A stretch of 53,565 nt of DNA from Acidobacteriota bacterium (GCA_027314025.1 DAHVCP010000031.1:1-53565), one strand, 5' to 3'; numbered from the stretch's first letter, positions 42,135-51,896 are shown. Notes: a model not told the origin generated them from the sequence alone. Made by a program: numbers and translations.

Positions 42135-43181
42135 ATGCCTTCTTTCTCCTCCGAGCCACCGAGCCGGGCGCGGCTGATGGCCGCCGAGCGGGGTGAAGAC
42201 GACGCCGCCTTCGAACAGCGGCTTCGGCCGAGCCGCTTGGACGACTTCGTCGGACAAACGAAGGTCAAACAGCAGCTAGGCTTGGCGATCGAGGCGGCGC
42301 GGGCCCGCGGCGAGGCGATGGACCACGTGCTGCTGTACGGGCCGCCGGGCTTGGGCAAGACCACGCTGGCGGCGATCGTGGCGCAGGAACTGGGGGTGGC
42401 ATTCCAGGCTACATCGGGGCCGGTGCTGCAAATCAAGGGCGACGTGACCGCGCTGCTGAGCAACCTGGAGGCGCGGCAGGTTCTATTCCTGGACGAGGTG
42501 CACCGGCTGCAAGCGCAGTTGGAGGAGATTCTGTACTCGGCGCTGGAGGATTACAAGCTGGACATCCTGATCGGCCAGGGTCCGGCGGCGCGGACGCACG
42601 TGCTGGAGTTGCAGCCGTTCACGTTTATCGCTGCCACCACGCGCGCCGGCTTGATCACCGCGCCGCTGCGCTCGCGCTTCGGGCTGCTGCTGCGGCTGCA
42701 GCACTATGAGCCGGAGGAGTTGGCGCGGATCCTGGACCGCTCGGCGCGGATTCTCGGCGTGCCGATGGACGCGGAGGGGAGCGAGATTCTGGCGCGGCGC
42801 TGCCGGGGCACGCCGCGCATCGCCAACCGCTTGCTGCGGCGGGTGCGGGACTTCGCCGAGGTGCGGGCGCAGGGGCGGATCACCGCCGCGGTGGCGGCCG
42901 ATGCCCTGGAGATGCTGGAAATCGACGAGTACGGCTTCGACGACACCGACCGGCGGCTGTTGCTGGCGCTGATTGACAAGTACAACGGTGGGCCGGTGGG
43001 CGTAGGCACGCTGGCGGCGATCCTGGCCGAGGACCCGCATACGGTTGAGGAAGTCTACGAGCCGTTCCTGCTGCAAATCGGCTTTCTGGACCGGACGCCG
43101 CGGGGCCGCGTGGCCACGGCGCTGGCCTACCAGCATTTCAAGCGCGACCCGCCGCCGGCGGCGGCGGCGCGGCTGTTCTGA
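42135..43181 (+). CDS. ruvB: Holliday junction DNA helicase RuvB
   Basis: A 348-residue AAA+ motor that drives branch migration with RuvA. The family start is [20 protein letters not shown]. Walker A is GPPGLGKTT, Walker [10 protein letters not shown], sensor 1 [10 protein letters not shown] and the arginine finger region [13 protein letters not shown]. The C-terminal winged helix includes [23 protein letters not shown] at 42135 fits the family; upstream starts add noise. ruvA and ruvC are not in the window. The next gene starts one base after its stop. Confidence 0.96.
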   Translation: MPSFSSEPPSRARLMAAERGEDDAAFEQRLRPSRLDDFVGQTKVKQQLGLAIEAARARGEAMDHVLLYGPPGLGKTTLAAIVAQELGVAFQATSGPVLQIKGDVTALLSNLEARQVLFLDEVHRLQAQLEEILYSALEDYKLDILIGQGPAARTHVLELQPFTFIAATTRAGLITAPLRSRFGLLLRLQHYEPEELARILDRSARILGVPMDAEGSEILARRCRGTPRIANRLLRRVRDFAEVRAQGRITAAVAADALEMLEIDEYGFDDTDRRLLLALIDKYNGGPVGVGTLAAILAEDPHTVEEVYEPFLLQIGFLDRTPRGRVATALAYQHFKRDPPPAAAARLF

Positions 43182-43182
43182 C

Positions 43183-43707
43183 GTGGCGCGGGCATTCGTC
43201 GCCCTGGGCGGGAATATCGGCGACCGGGCGGCATACCTGAGCCAGGCGCTGCGGGCGCTGCGGCAGGCGGGGAACCGCATCGTGGCGGTTTCCGACTTCT
43301 ATGAGTCCGCGCCGGTGGGGGGCCGAGCGCAGCGGCCGTTTTGGAACGCCGTGGCGGCCATCGAAACGACCCGCGGGCCGCGGGCGCTGCTGCGGCAATT
43401 GCAAGGCATCGAGTTCGCTCTGGGACGGCGGCGGGACGGGGCGCAAGGCGGACCGCGGACGATCGATTTAGATCTGCTGACCTACGGCCAGGCCCGGATG
43501 CACACGCGGGAGCTGACGCTGCCGCATCCGCGGCTGTGCACGCGGCGATTCGTCTTGCTGCCGCTGCGCGACTTGCGGGCGCTGCCGCCGGCGGCGGGAC
43601 AGCCGTCGGCACCATGCCTGGCGCACCCGGCGTTGCGGGGCCAGCGGCTACGGCGGCTGGCCGCCGGAAGCGGCCCCGCGAGAAACTCTCAAAACCGGCC
43701 GCAATGA
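43183..43707 (+). CDS. folK: HPPK, folate biosynthesis pyrophosphokinase
   Basis: A 174-residue enzyme transferring pyrophosphate from ATP to 6-hydroxymethyl-dihydropterin. It shows FVALGGNIGDRAAYLSQALR at the start, FYESAPVGGRAQRPFWNAV for pterin binding, and GGPRTIDLDLLTYG with the Mg-binding Asp pair, then LTLPHPRLCTRRFVLLPL. GTG start right after ruvB. The C-terminus is longer and Pro/Arg-rich. It heads a vitamin and nucleotide cluster with the downstream genes. Confidence 0.93.
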   Translation: MARAFVALGGNIGDRAAYLSQALRALRQAGNRIVAVSDFYESAPVGGRAQRPFWNAVAAIETTRGPRALLRQLQGIEFALGRRRDGAQGGPRTIDLDLLTYGQARMHTRELTLPHPRLCTRRFVLLPLRDLRALPPAAGQPSAPCLAHPALRGQRLRRLAAGSGPARNSQNRPQ

Positions 43708-44031
43708 CAGTAACGACGCGGGTGCGCGACATTGATTGCGCGGGAGTTAGCGGCGCAGTTGGGTGAGAGACGCTCGCCGGCGTTGGCCGGCGGCGGGCGA
43801 ACAGAGAAAACGCGGCGCAGCGGCGGGAAGGGCCGCCAGCGACAGCGCGCGCGAGCTTCGTTGGGTGGGGCGTTTGCTTGGCCCCTGGCGGGGCCGCGGG
43901 CTAAAGCCCGCGGCACACAGGCTGAAGCCTGTTCCACGGCTGCGGGCGAGGCTCCGGCCACGGGGCCGGGGCGCGTGGTGGGCGGGGCGAACGGATTCCG
44001 GTAAACTGTTCCATCCTCGGTTCCCTGCCCT
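43708..44031. other. Intergenic region with REP-like repeat
   Basis: No gene is supported in 324 bases. It carries the second REP-like repeat (43898-43937). Frames on both strands are Arg/Ala-rich noise. Confidence 0.55.
43898..43937. repeat. REP-like dispersed repeat, copy 2
   Basis: GGGCTAAAGCCCGCGGCACA followed by CAGGCTGAAGCCTGTTCCAC. The second half is identical to that of the copy at 19491-19531; the first half differs by a few bases. Confidence 0.75.
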
Positions 44032-44679
44032 ATGCCCCAGCTTTTTGAACCGCCCCGGTACATTGCCGTCGAAGGCCCAATCCGGGTGGGCAAGAGCACG
44101 CTCGCCGGTATTCTGGCCGAGCGGATGAATGCCCGCCGCGTGCTGGATGGCGACGAGAGTCCCTACCTGGCGCCGTTTTACGCCGGCGAGGAAGGGGCGG
44201 CGTTTCGCCTGCAAATGCACCTGCTGTTCGAGCGCTACCGGCAACTGCGGGATCTGGGTCCGGTACGGCCCTCGGAGCCGGTGGTGGCGGATTATTTGTT
44301 CGAAAAGGACAAGCTGTTCGCCTACGTCAACTTAAGCGATTCGGAACTGGCCATCTACAACCGCTACTTCGCGCAGTTCCGGCGCGACATCGCCACGCCC
44401 GATCTGGTCATCTACCTGAAGGCGTCGCCGGAGGTGCTGCGGCAGCGGCTGGGGCGGCGCAACTCCGCCGCCGAGCGCCGCGTGGCCGACGAGTATCTAG
44501 AAGAAGTGATCCGCGCCTACGATTATTTCTTCTTCCACTACACGCAAAGCGACCTGCTGGTGATTGACACCTCGGAGATTGACTTCGTCGAGCGCAACGA
44601 GGATCTGCAAGAACTGTTGCGCCGCTTGGCGGAACCGATCAAGGGCACGCAATATTTCTTGCCGCTGGGGTCGCAGTAG
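44032..44679 (+). CDS. Deoxynucleoside kinase
   Basis: A 215-residue kinase that phosphorylates deoxyribonucleosides in salvage. P-loop VEGPIRVGKSTLAGIL, substrate region DGDESPYLAPFYAG, FEKDKLFAYVNLSD, and the lid RQRLGRRNSAAERRV with catalytic Arg residues. It belongs to the dAK/dGK/TK2-like family. In Acidobacteria it often sits between folK and panB, as here. Confidence 0.92.
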   Translation: MPQLFEPPRYIAVEGPIRVGKSTLAGILAERMNARRVLDGDESPYLAPFYAGEEGAAFRLQMHLLFERYRQLRDLGPVRPSEPVVADYLFEKDKLFAYVNLSDSELAIYNRYFAQFRRDIATPDLVIYLKASPEVLRQRLGRRNSAAERRVADEYLEEVIRAYDYFFFHYTQSDLLVIDTSEIDFVERNEDLQELLRRLAEPIKGTQYFLPLGSQ

Positions 44680-44832
44680 GCGGCGTTGCCGGTCCGGGCG
44701 GAAAGCAGGGCTGGGACGGATTGGGCGGCGCACGCGGCCATGGCCCGGACGGGGCTGGAGCGGGGACGGCACGGGCTGGGCGCGCGGTGCTACCATGGGC
44801 TTGGCTTCGATCCTGAGTGACGGAGACCGGTT

Positions 44833-45684
44833 ATGCCTTCCACTACCCCTGGCGCAGTTCCCTTCACCGTCCCGCAGTGCCGTGAACGCAAGCATGGCGG
44901 GGAAAAAATCACCTGCCTGACCGCCTACGATGTTTCCACCGCCCGGCTATTCGATGAGGCGGGCGTGGACATTTTGCTGGTCGGGGATTCGCTGGGCATG
45001 GTGGTGGCCGGCATGCCCGACACGCTGGCGGTGGGAATGGCGGAGATGCTGTTCGCCGTGCGCGCGGTGCGGCGCGGCGCAACCCGGGCGCTGATCGTGG
45101 CGGACTTGCCGTTCGGCTCGTATCAAACGAGCGTTGCCGCGGGCGTGCGCAACGCGGTTCGCTGCCTGAAGGCGGGGGCGAGCGCGGTGAAATTGGAAGG
45201 CGGGCAGCCGCGGCGGCGGCTGATTCGGCGCATGGTGGAGGCGGAGATTCCGGTGATGGGGCATCTGGGGCTGACGCCGCAGGCGGTGCGCCGCATGGGG
45301 GGCTACGCGGTGCAGGCGCGCATGCCGGAGGCGGCGGAAGCGCTGCTTGAGGATGCGCAGGCATTGGAGGAAGCCGGCGTGTTCGCGCTGGTGCTGGAGG
45401 GCATTCCACGGGAACTGGCGGCGCGGGTCACGGCCCGGCTGGCGATTCCGACCATCGGCATCGGCGCCGGTCCCGACTGCGACGGCCAGGTGCTGGTGGC
45501 GCATGACCTGCTGGGCCTGACGGATCCAGCGCCGAAGTTCGTGCGCCGCTATGCCGACCTAGCCCCGACGATTCGCGCCGCGGCGCAGGCCTATTGCCGC
45601 GACGTGACCAACGGCGCGTTTCCCGCCGATCGGGAAAGCTACCATGCGCCGGGTGCGCCGGTGGCGGTGCGGGCGCGGGGCTAG
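44833..45684 (+). CDS. panB: Ketopantoate hydroxymethyltransferase
   Basis: A 283-residue enzyme adding a one-carbon unit to 2-oxoisovalerate, the first step to pantothenate. Blocks: KITCLTAYDVSTARLFDEAG, DILLVGDSLGMVVAG with the metal Asp, SAVKLEGGQPRRRLI, PVMGHLGLTPQAVRRMGGYA, and IPTIGIGAGPDCDGQVLVAH. Length and order match the family. It is followed by panC after 41 bases. Confidence 0.96.
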   Translation: MPSTTPGAVPFTVPQCRERKHGGEKITCLTAYDVSTARLFDEAGVDILLVGDSLGMVVAGMPDTLAVGMAEMLFAVRAVRRGATRALIVADLPFGSYQTSVAAGVRNAVRCLKAGASAVKLEGGQPRRRLIRRMVEAEIPVMGHLGLTPQAVRRMGGYAVQARMPEAAEALLEDAQALEEAGVFALVLEGIPRELAARVTARLAIPTIGIGAGPDCDGQVLVAHDLLGLTDPAPKFVRRYADLAPTIRAAAQAYCRDVTNGAFPADRESYHAPGAPVAVRARG

Positions 45685-45725
45685 GGCCGGAAGTTTGGAC
45701 CGGGCGTTTCGGGCCGAGATTGGCG

Positions 45726-46580
45726 ATGCAAGTCTTCACTGACCCCCGGGCCTTCCAATTGGCCTGCCGGGCGCTGCACCGATCCGCGACGGGGGAAGAA
45801 CAGCCCCTGGGGCTTGTCCCCACCATGGGCGCGCTCCATGCTGGCCACATGTCCTTGGTGGCGGCCTCCCGCGCGCGCGACGCGGTCACCGCCGCCAGCA
45901 TTTTCGTCAACCCGTTGCAGTTTGGGCCGCGGGAAGACCTCGCGACCTATCCGCGGCGATGGGAGCAGGATGCGGCCCAGTTGGAAGCAGCGGGCGTGGC
46001 GCTGCTATTCGCGCCCAGGCCGGAGGCCATGTATCCCCCGGGCTTCACTACCGCGGTCGAGGTGACGGGGCTCTCGGAACGCCTCTGTGGGGCAAGCAGA
46101 CCGGGGCATTTCCGCGGAGTGGCGACGGTGGTGCTCAAGTTGTTTCTGCTGGCCGCGCCGCAACGGGCGTATTTTGGCCAAAAGGATGCCGCCCAGGTGG
46201 CGGTGCTGCGGCGGATGGTGCGGGACCTCAACGTAGACATTGAGATTGTTGTGCAACCGATTGTCCGGGAAGCAGATGGATTGGCCATGAGTTCCCGCAA
46301 CGCCTATTTACGGCCCGCCGACCGGCCGGCGGCGCTGGGCCTATCGCGCACACTGCGGGCGATCGAGGCTGCGTACGCCGGCGGCGAACGCGATTCACAG
46401 CGATTGTTGGCGGTGGGGGACGCCGTGGTGACGGCGACGCCGGGATTGCGGTTGGACTATTTGGCGGCGGTGGATGCTGATTCGCTGGCGCCCGTGGCTC
46501 GCGCCGGCCCGAATACACTTTTCGCCATCGCCGCGTTCGTAGGCAGGACCCGGTTGATTGACAACTGGCTGGTGAGTTGA
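45726..46580 (+). CDS. panC: Pantothenate synthetase
   Basis: A 284-residue ligase joining pantoate and beta-alanine with ATP. The HIGH-like site is VPTMGALHAGHMSLV, followed by ASIFVNPLQFGPREDLATYP, FGQKDAAQVAVLRRMVRDLN and the KMSKS-like VREADGLAMSSRNAYL. ATG at 45726 gives the normal N-terminus; the open frame upstream overlaps panB. With panB it supplies pantothenate for CoA. Confidence 0.96.
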   Translation: MQVFTDPRAFQLACRALHRSATGEEQPLGLVPTMGALHAGHMSLVAASRARDAVTAASIFVNPLQFGPREDLATYPRRWEQDAAQLEAAGVALLFAPRPEAMYPPGFTTAVEVTGLSERLCGASRPGHFRGVATVVLKLFLLAAPQRAYFGQKDAAQVAVLRRMVRDLNVDIEIVVQPIVREADGLAMSSRNAYLRPADRPAALGLSRTLRAIEAAYAGGERDSQRLLAVGDAVVTATPGLRLDYLAAVDADSLAPVARAGPNTLFAIAAFVGRTRLIDNWLVS

Positions 46581-46639
46581 CGGGCGCGGGCTCCGGCCCG
46601 CCCGCGGTCGCCGCGAGCGAAGCGGTGGGAGCGCGGCGC

Positions 46640-47161
46640 TTAGGCGGTGGGGGAAGGCGCGGTGGATTTCGGTTTGGTGAGGTGCATGCGGCGGTAGATG
46701 TAGACTTGCTCCGGTTCCGAACCGCCGACGACGGTGCGCGTGCGCCGAATGGTGTTGCCTCCAGGCCCCAAGGCAAAGGTCAGAATCTCGGTGACCGCGG
46801 GACGACCGGAGCCGCCAGGACGAAAAATGCGCAGATGGATCGTCCGGCCGTCACGCGATCTCCAGGCCCGCTCACTGCCCATCGCCGTCCCGCCGACGTT
46901 GAGGGGATGGGTTTTGGCGTCGAGATCGAACTTGCTGATATTCAATGGATCACCATCAAAAACGAATGCGATGGTGAAGGTTTTGGCCGTCTCCGTCAGA
47001 TGAATGACGCTGGAATGGCCCTGCATCATGGGCGGCACGTTGCGCGAGGCGTGGGTGTCCAGCTCAAAGGTGCCGTTGAATGCGGTGGGGTTGGCGGCAT
47101 GATGGCAACCCGCCGCGGCGAGCCCGGCGGCGAGCACGAATCCCAATAGCGGCAGCTTCAC
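46640..47161 (-). CDS. Putative lipoprotein
   Basis: A 173-residue envelope protein. GTG start with a lipoprotein signal LPLLGFVLAAGLAAAGCHHA (lipobox AAGC). The mature part is beta-rich: FNGTFELDTHASRNVPPMMQ, then repeated strands to YIYRRMHLTKPKS. It resembles small secreted beta-barrel proteins that acidobacteria use to hold lipophilic or polymer ligands, but no family is certain. The longer frame to 47332 has an unlikely Cys/Arg-rich start. Confidence 0.72.
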   Translation of the reverse strand: MKLPLLGFVLAAGLAAAGCHHAANPTAFNGTFELDTHASRNVPPMMQGHSSVIHLTETAKTFTIAFVFDGDPLNISKFDLDAKTHPLNVGGTAMGSERAWRSRDGRTIHLRIFRPGGSGRPAVTEILTFALGPGGNTIRRTRTVVGGSEPEQVYIYRRMHLTKPKSTAPSPTA

Positions 47162-47288
47162 CCGATCATTATAGGCGCGGCAGCAGTGGCGGCGGGAACA
47201 TCGTGACGGCCGGCAGGGGCCGCCGCGGCGGCGAACGCCGCCGGTTCGCGGCCGGCGGGGGGCGCAGTGTGGGCGTGATGGAGAGGAG

Positions 47289-48422
47289 CTAGCGAGCGAC
47301 GGGCCGCATGATCCGCAGCAAGGGATGGCCATCTATGTTTTGCAGGGGGAAATAGACGCGATGCTGGGAATCCACCGCCACGGAGTGAGCCTCATAGGCC
47401 AAATGGGCCCGGCCGAGCAAATGCAGTTGGCGGCCGCGGAGAGCGAATACGGATACCACGCCACTCTCGGCGGCCACGTATAGCCGTTGCAGACCGCTGT
47501 CGAATTTGAGCACGTCGGGATATCCGCCGAGACGATGGATCGCGAGCACGCGGTGGGTACGGAGATCGAAGGTCAACAGGCGCGCGTTATGGTCGCAGGC
47601 CACGAATGCCAGCCGGGCGGGTGAATCAATCAGCAAGCCGTGGTCATGCTGGCAGCCGGGCAAGGGATAACTGGCCACGATCCGGTCCGTCATGGGATTG
47701 ATCGCCTTCAGCCGGTTCTCGGTCTGCACGTCCACATAGACCCGCCCGCTGCCGGGGTCGTACTGGCTGTTGCCGGCTTGCCCGCCGAGACGAATGGTGG
47801 CGACGCGGCGCTCGCTGCGAGTCTCAATGACGGTGTCCGTGCCGCCGAGTTCATCGGAAACGAACAGGCGATGGCGGGCGGGAACGTAGGCCATGCCGTC
47901 GGGATACACGCCGCCGGGAATGCGCGCGAGGACGCGCAAGCTGCGCTCATTGATGGCGAAGACTTGATTGAAGCCGGTGGCGGAAGCGTAGACGCGACCG
48001 AGAGCCGGGACCGCCAAGACCCCGTGCACGTGAGAAACGCCGGCGACGGCGCCTTGCAGGCGTTGCGTCCGGGTGTTGAAGCGGAGCACCTCGCTATCGC
48101 CGAGGTGGGAGATGAAGAGCAGGCCGGTGTGGGAATCGAAGCTTTCGTAATCAAAGCGCGTGGCCCGGCCCGGCAAGGGGATGTCGCGCACCAAACGCAG
48201 CGGCAAAGCCCTGCGGAATGGCCGGGAATGCGGCCGCGACGGAGGCGTTGCCGCCACGGCGGCCATCGCGCAGGCAGCCAGAGCGCAGGCGGAGAGCAAG
48301 GCGACCGGTCCGCCGCCACCGCTGCGCCGGCCGATGGCCGGCCGACCCGCGGATTGCCGCGGCATCCGTGCGCCCGCTTTACCCGCGGTGCAAACGGCGG
48401 GCCCCCCGTGCCTCGGCTGCAT
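47289..48422 (-). CDS. Exported YncE-like beta-propeller protein
   Basis: A protein of about 377 residues with a signal-like hydrophobic segment (LLSACALAACAMAAVAATPP) and then six to seven repeats of propeller blades (RVYASATGFNQVFAINERSL; RLFVSDELGGTDTVIETRSE; RVYVDVQTENRLKAINPMTD; LQRLYVAAESGVVSVFALRG). Such YncE-type proteins bind DNA, metals or peptides; none is defined here. The ATG overlaps the stop of the cytochrome gene (TGATG), so they are coupled. Confidence 0.82.
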   Translation of the reverse strand: MQPRHGGPAVCTAGKAGARMPRQSAGRPAIGRRSGGGGPVALLSACALAACAMAAVAATPPSRPHSRPFRRALPLRLVRDIPLPGRATRFDYESFDSHTGLLFISHLGDSEVLRFNTRTQRLQGAVAGVSHVHGVLAVPALGRVYASATGFNQVFAINERSLRVLARIPGGVYPDGMAYVPARHRLFVSDELGGTDTVIETRSERRVATIRLGGQAGNSQYDPGSGRVYVDVQTENRLKAINPMTDRIVASYPLPGCQHDHGLLIDSPARLAFVACDHNARLLTFDLRTHRVLAIHRLGGYPDVLKFDSGLQRLYVAAESGVVSVFALRGRQLHLLGRAHLAYEAHSVAVDSQHRVYFPLQNIDGHPLLRIMRPVAR

Positions 48423-49138
48423 CACTTGCGCCCTTTCGACGGGGCGGGCGAGCCGGGATGCGCCGGCGGCATTTGCGCGGGAGCAGGCGCCGCCGGCTTG
48501 GATTGCGGCATCAGCGGCGCGGGAAAAATCGTTTTTGGGTTGTACTTCCGCATTTGCCGCAACTCCCGAGGAGTGATTTTGGGCAGGTGGCGGATGAAGT
48601 TTACCAGTTCCCAGGTTCGCCGCGGCGAGTCATCCGGAAACGCCGGCATGCCGCTCAAGCGGATGCCGTTGCGGATGGTGTAATAGAGATCGCCGTCGCT
48701 TTTGTCCTGGGTGGTGAAACCGCGCAGGTCGGGTGGATGGGGATAGAGATTTCTGCCGAACGTGGTCTTGCCGTCGCCGTTATTGTTATGGCAAATGGCG
48801 CAATGGGCGGCGAAATTCTCGCCGGCCGTGACCAGAGCGGCGGGCGCGGATGGATAGGGATTCTTGCGGTGGGAGGCGCGGCTGGGCAGGGCCAAGCTGC
48901 GCATGGTGCGGGCCAAGAACGCCTCAATGCCGGTGGGTTTGGCGCGCGCGCTAAAGCCGCCGGCGCTGCCGAGCCAAAGAAAGAAGCCGCCGACCAAAAC
49001 GGCGAGCCCGACCACGACGATGGCGACAATCCAGGGGACGCGGCGCGGCTTGGGAGGCGGCGGGGCAGGGCTTTTGGGCTTGGCGCCAGGGGCGGAGTTG
49101 CGGCGGTCATCGCCGCGGGGAGGCCGGGCATCGGACAT
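48422..49138 (-). CDS. Membrane-anchored monoheme cytochrome c (2)
   Basis: A 238-residue cytochrome. A disordered N-terminus is followed by a membrane helix (VPWIVAIVVVGLAVLVGGFF) and a cytochrome c domain with the heme site AHCAICHNNNGDGKTTF; the Met ligand is in GIRLSGMPAFPDDS. The tail is Pro/Ala-rich. It resembles the cytochrome at 5909-6430 in layout and in the GIRLSGMP block. It is coupled to the beta-propeller gene downstream. Confidence 0.88.
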   Translation of the reverse strand: MSDARPPRGDDRRNSAPGAKPKSPAPPPPKPRRVPWIVAIVVVGLAVLVGGFFLWLGSAGGFSARAKPTGIEAFLARTMRSLALPSRASHRKNPYPSAPAALVTAGENFAAHCAICHNNNGDGKTTFGRNLYPHPPDLRGFTTQDKSDGDLYYTIRNGIRLSGMPAFPDDSPRRTWELVNFIRHLPKITPRELRQMRKYNPKTIFPAPLMPQSKPAAPAPAQMPPAHPGSPAPSKGRK

Positions 49139-49296
49139 CTTTTTATTGTGCTCCGGCGTCGGCCCGGTGGCGGCCCGCCCGCCGGCGGCGGTGGACGCCA
49201 AATTTGCGCGGGGCCAGGGTTCGGCTAACCTGGGGCTGCACAGCGCCGGGACGAGCGAGTGAAACGGCGGCGGCGAGCGGAACGGAGGAGACGAGG

Positions 49297-49674
49297 ATGT
49301 CTGGAGACCGAAAGGGCAGTTCCTTGCCGCACAGTGGGCCGGGCATTGCCGCGGGTGCTGCGCCCAGCGGAACCGGATGCCAGGAATGCCTTGCAAGCGG
49401 CGGCTGGTGGTTCCATCTGCGCCGCTGCGCGCAGTGCGGGCACATCGGCTGCTGCGACAGCTCCCCCAGCCAGCACGCGACGCGGCATTACCAGGAAACC
49501 GGACATCCCATCATCGCCAGCTTCGAGCCCGGCGAGGATTGGTTTTATGACTACCGCAGCGGCGCGATGACGCCGGGGCCGGCGCTGGCGCCGCCACGCT
49601 GGCATCCCACCGAGCAGCCGGTTCCCGGGCCGAAGGGGAGCGTGCCGCGCAACTGGGAGTCGCTGCTGCATTGA
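49297..49674 (+). CDS. UBP-type zinc finger protein
   Basis: A 125-residue protein with the zinc-finger fold of ubiquitin-hydrolase proteins. Ligands are visible in CQECLASGGWWFHLRRCAQC, GHIGCCDSSPSQHATRHYQE and TGHPIIASFEPGEDWFYDYR. Such bacterial ZnF-UBP proteins bind free C-terminal peptides; the role is unclear. GGAGGAG precedes the ATG. Confidence 0.85.
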   Translation: MSGDRKGSSLPHSGPGIAAGAAPSGTGCQECLASGGWWFHLRRCAQCGHIGCCDSSPSQHATRHYQETGHPIIASFEPGEDWFYDYRSGAMTPGPALAPPRWHPTEQPVPGPKGSVPRNWESLLH

Positions 49675-49705
49675 GCAAGGCCAAGCCGCGCTTGCAGCGG
49701 AGGAC

Positions 49706-49890
49706 GTGGGATGGGCGTCCTCGCCTGTCCGCCATTTTCGGCAGCCGGGGACGGCGGTTTCGCTGGGCAGCCGGGGACGGCTACCCTACGGGCGGGCTCC
49801 TAGCGAGGAAAGTGGGATGGGCGTCCTCGCCTGTCAGCCATTTTCGGCAGCCGAGGACGGCGGTTTCGCTGGGCAGCCGGGACGGCCACG
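49706..49890. repeat. Imperfect direct repeat, two ~80-bp copies
   Basis: Copies begin at 49706 and 49812, 106 bases apart, both running GTGGGATGGGCGTCCTCGCC and continuing for about 80 bases with a few changes. It lies just downstream of the zinc-finger gene and non-coding. No ends typical of an insertion sequence. Confidence 0.75.
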
Positions 49891-49903
49891 CTACCTTTAC
49901 TGG

Positions 49904-51841
49904 TTATTGGCGCTCGGCGAGCGGCAGGGTGATGTAGGTGGCGTGCTCCGGGGTGTGGTAAATGCGCTGCGTGGCCTCGACGTAATCCGAGGGCTTGGCC
50001 TTGAAGATGTTGGGAACGAAGGTCTGGGGATTGCGGTCGTAGAGCGGGAACCAACTGGACTGGATCTGGACCATGATGCGGTGGCCGGGAAGGAAGACAT
50101 GATCGGCCGCGGGCAGGTGGAAGCGATAGGTGAGCTGCGCGTTGGGCGTCAGCGGCGAGGGATGCGAAAAGCTTTTGCGGTAGCGGCCGCGGAAGATGTC
50201 CATGGAGACCGCCAGTTCGTAACCGCTCATCTGCGGCTGGCGGGCATCGTCCTGGGGATAGACGTCAATGACCTTGACCACCCAGTCGGAGTCCGTGCCG
50301 CTGGTGGAGGCGACCAAATGAACTAGGGGACGGCCGCTGAGGCGGACGGCGTGGGTGAGCACCGGCGTTTCGTAAGTCTCCACGTCGGGACGGGCTTGGG
50401 CGGGGCGCTGATCGCCGACCAGCCACTCGGGCCAGGTGCGCGTCTCCGCCGGCGGCACGGGGCGGGGACGATAGGGCACCGGCGTGGCGGGATTGGAAAT
50501 GTATTGGTCATAACCGTCGCCGGCGGGCGGCTGCGGCGGCTGGAAGCCCAGGCCATGATGGGCTTGGACGTAGATGGGCTGGCGGCGGATGGCGCAGTCG
50601 CCGGGACAGGACGGCCAGCTCTGGAGGTGCTCCCAGTGATCGGCGCCGGTCAAATAGGCGGTGACGTGGGCGAGATGGGCGTTGCGGCCGCCATCGAGAT
50701 GCTGGGCCAGGAAGGGCAACAGAATGTGGCGGCGGAAATAGGCGGAGGTGTTGGAGCCGAATTGGATGGCGCCGAGGTGCGTGCCCTCCGCGGCTTCCTG
50801 CCCGTGGTACCACGGGCCCAGGGTCAGATATAGATTGTGGCGGTTGCCGGGGATGGCATAGAGGGCGCGATAGACGGCCAGCGCGCCGTAGATGTCTTCT
50901 TGGTCCCACTCTCCGGCGACCAGCATGGTCGGCACGTTGAGCGGTTCCTTGGCGAGGATCTTATCCACGGCTTGATCGCGCCAGAACTTGTCATAGGAGG
51001 GGTTGTTGACGATCTTGTTCCAGAAGCCGAGCTGGCCCATGCCGTATTCGGCGGCGAGGACGCTGGGATTGCCGGCCTTCAGATACATGGTGTAGTCGTC
51101 GTGATAGGGCTGGAACCAGTGGATCGTATTGGCGCGGGTGGCCTCCTGGGAATAGATGTAGGGCATCATCTGTTCGCGGAAGGCGCCGTGATGGAACCAG
51201 TCATCGCCGATCCAGCCATCCACCATGGGGTTTTCCGGCACGGCGGCCTTCAACGCGGGATTGGGATGGACCAGGCCCATCAGCGCCTCAAACCCGTCAT
51301 AGGAGATGCCCATGATGGCCACGCGGCCATTGCTCTGCGGCACATGCTTGGCCAGCCAACCGATGGTGTCGTAGGCGTCCGTGGCGTCGGAGACCGGAGT
51401 AGGGTTCAGCGGCCCGCGGACGTAGCGGTTCATGATGTAGTCGCCCTGGGAGCCGTACTTGCCGCGCACGTCCTGGTAGACATGGATGAAGCCGGCGTGG
51501 AGGATGACATCGCGGGCCTCGCGCGCGCGGCTGGCGAAGCGGTCGGCGTCGTAGGGGGTCCGTTCCAGCACGATGCCGGCGTCGTGGGCGCCGTTGGGAA
51601 TGACGATGACGGTGTTGAGCTTGGTGCCGTCGCGCATCGGGATCTCCACGACGCGGCGGGTATAGCCCAAGTTTTGTGGCACGGGATGGAAATGCGCCGG
51701 TGTCTCGGTGGGCAGTTGGGGATACTGGGACGGGTGTGAGCCGGGGGCCTGCGCGGCGGCGGCAACGGAGAGGCTGGCAAACAACCCCGCGGCCAGCATT
51801 AAGCGCAACGAGGGGCGAGTGAGAGAGGGTTTTTTGAGCAT
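49904..51841 (-). CDS. CocE/NonD-family hydrolase, exported
   Basis: A 645-residue alpha/beta-hydrolase of the X-Pro dipeptidyl-peptidase-like group (cocaine esterase fold). Signal peptide MLKKPSLTRPSLRLMLAAGL. Catalytic marks: YGSQGDYIMNRYVRGPLN, nucleophile Ser in IMGISYDGFEALMGL, PTMLVAGEWDQEDIYG with the acid, and the His in LYLTLGPWYHGQEAAEG. A C-terminal jelly-roll starts near residue 430. It cleaves an ester, amide or peptide; the substrate is unknown. Confidence 0.9.
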   Translation of the reverse strand: MLKKPSLTRPSLRLMLAAGLFASLSVAAAAQAPGSHPSQYPQLPTETPAHFHPVPQNLGYTRRVVEIPMRDGTKLNTVIVIPNGAHDAGIVLERTPYDADRFASRAREARDVILHAGFIHVYQDVRGKYGSQGDYIMNRYVRGPLNPTPVSDATDAYDTIGWLAKHVPQSNGRVAIMGISYDGFEALMGLVHPNPALKAAVPENPMVDGWIGDDWFHHGAFREQMMPYIYSQEATRANTIHWFQPYHDDYTMYLKAGNPSVLAAEYGMGQLGFWNKIVNNPSYDKFWRDQAVDKILAKEPLNVPTMLVAGEWDQEDIYGALAVYRALYAIPGNRHNLYLTLGPWYHGQEAAEGTHLGAIQFGSNTSAYFRRHILLPFLAQHLDGGRNAHLAHVTAYLTGADHWEHLQSWPSCPGDCAIRRQPIYVQAHHGLGFQPPQPPAGDGYDQYISNPATPVPYRPRPVPPAETRTWPEWLVGDQRPAQARPDVETYETPVLTHAVRLSGRPLVHLVASTSGTDSDWVVKVIDVYPQDDARQPQMSGYELAVSMDIFRGRYRKSFSHPSPLTPNAQLTYRFHLPAADHVFLPGHRIMVQIQSSWFPLYDRNPQTFVPNIFKAKPSDYVEATQRIYHTPEHATYITLPLAERQ

Positions 51842-51896
51842 GAGGACGCCTGGCCAGAACCAGCGCCGCCGAGTTTAGCACGTTCGGCCGAGGCGC

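Noticed and set aside
49706-49890. Insertion sequence remnant
   Set aside because: No terminal inverted repeats, target duplication or transposase fragment.
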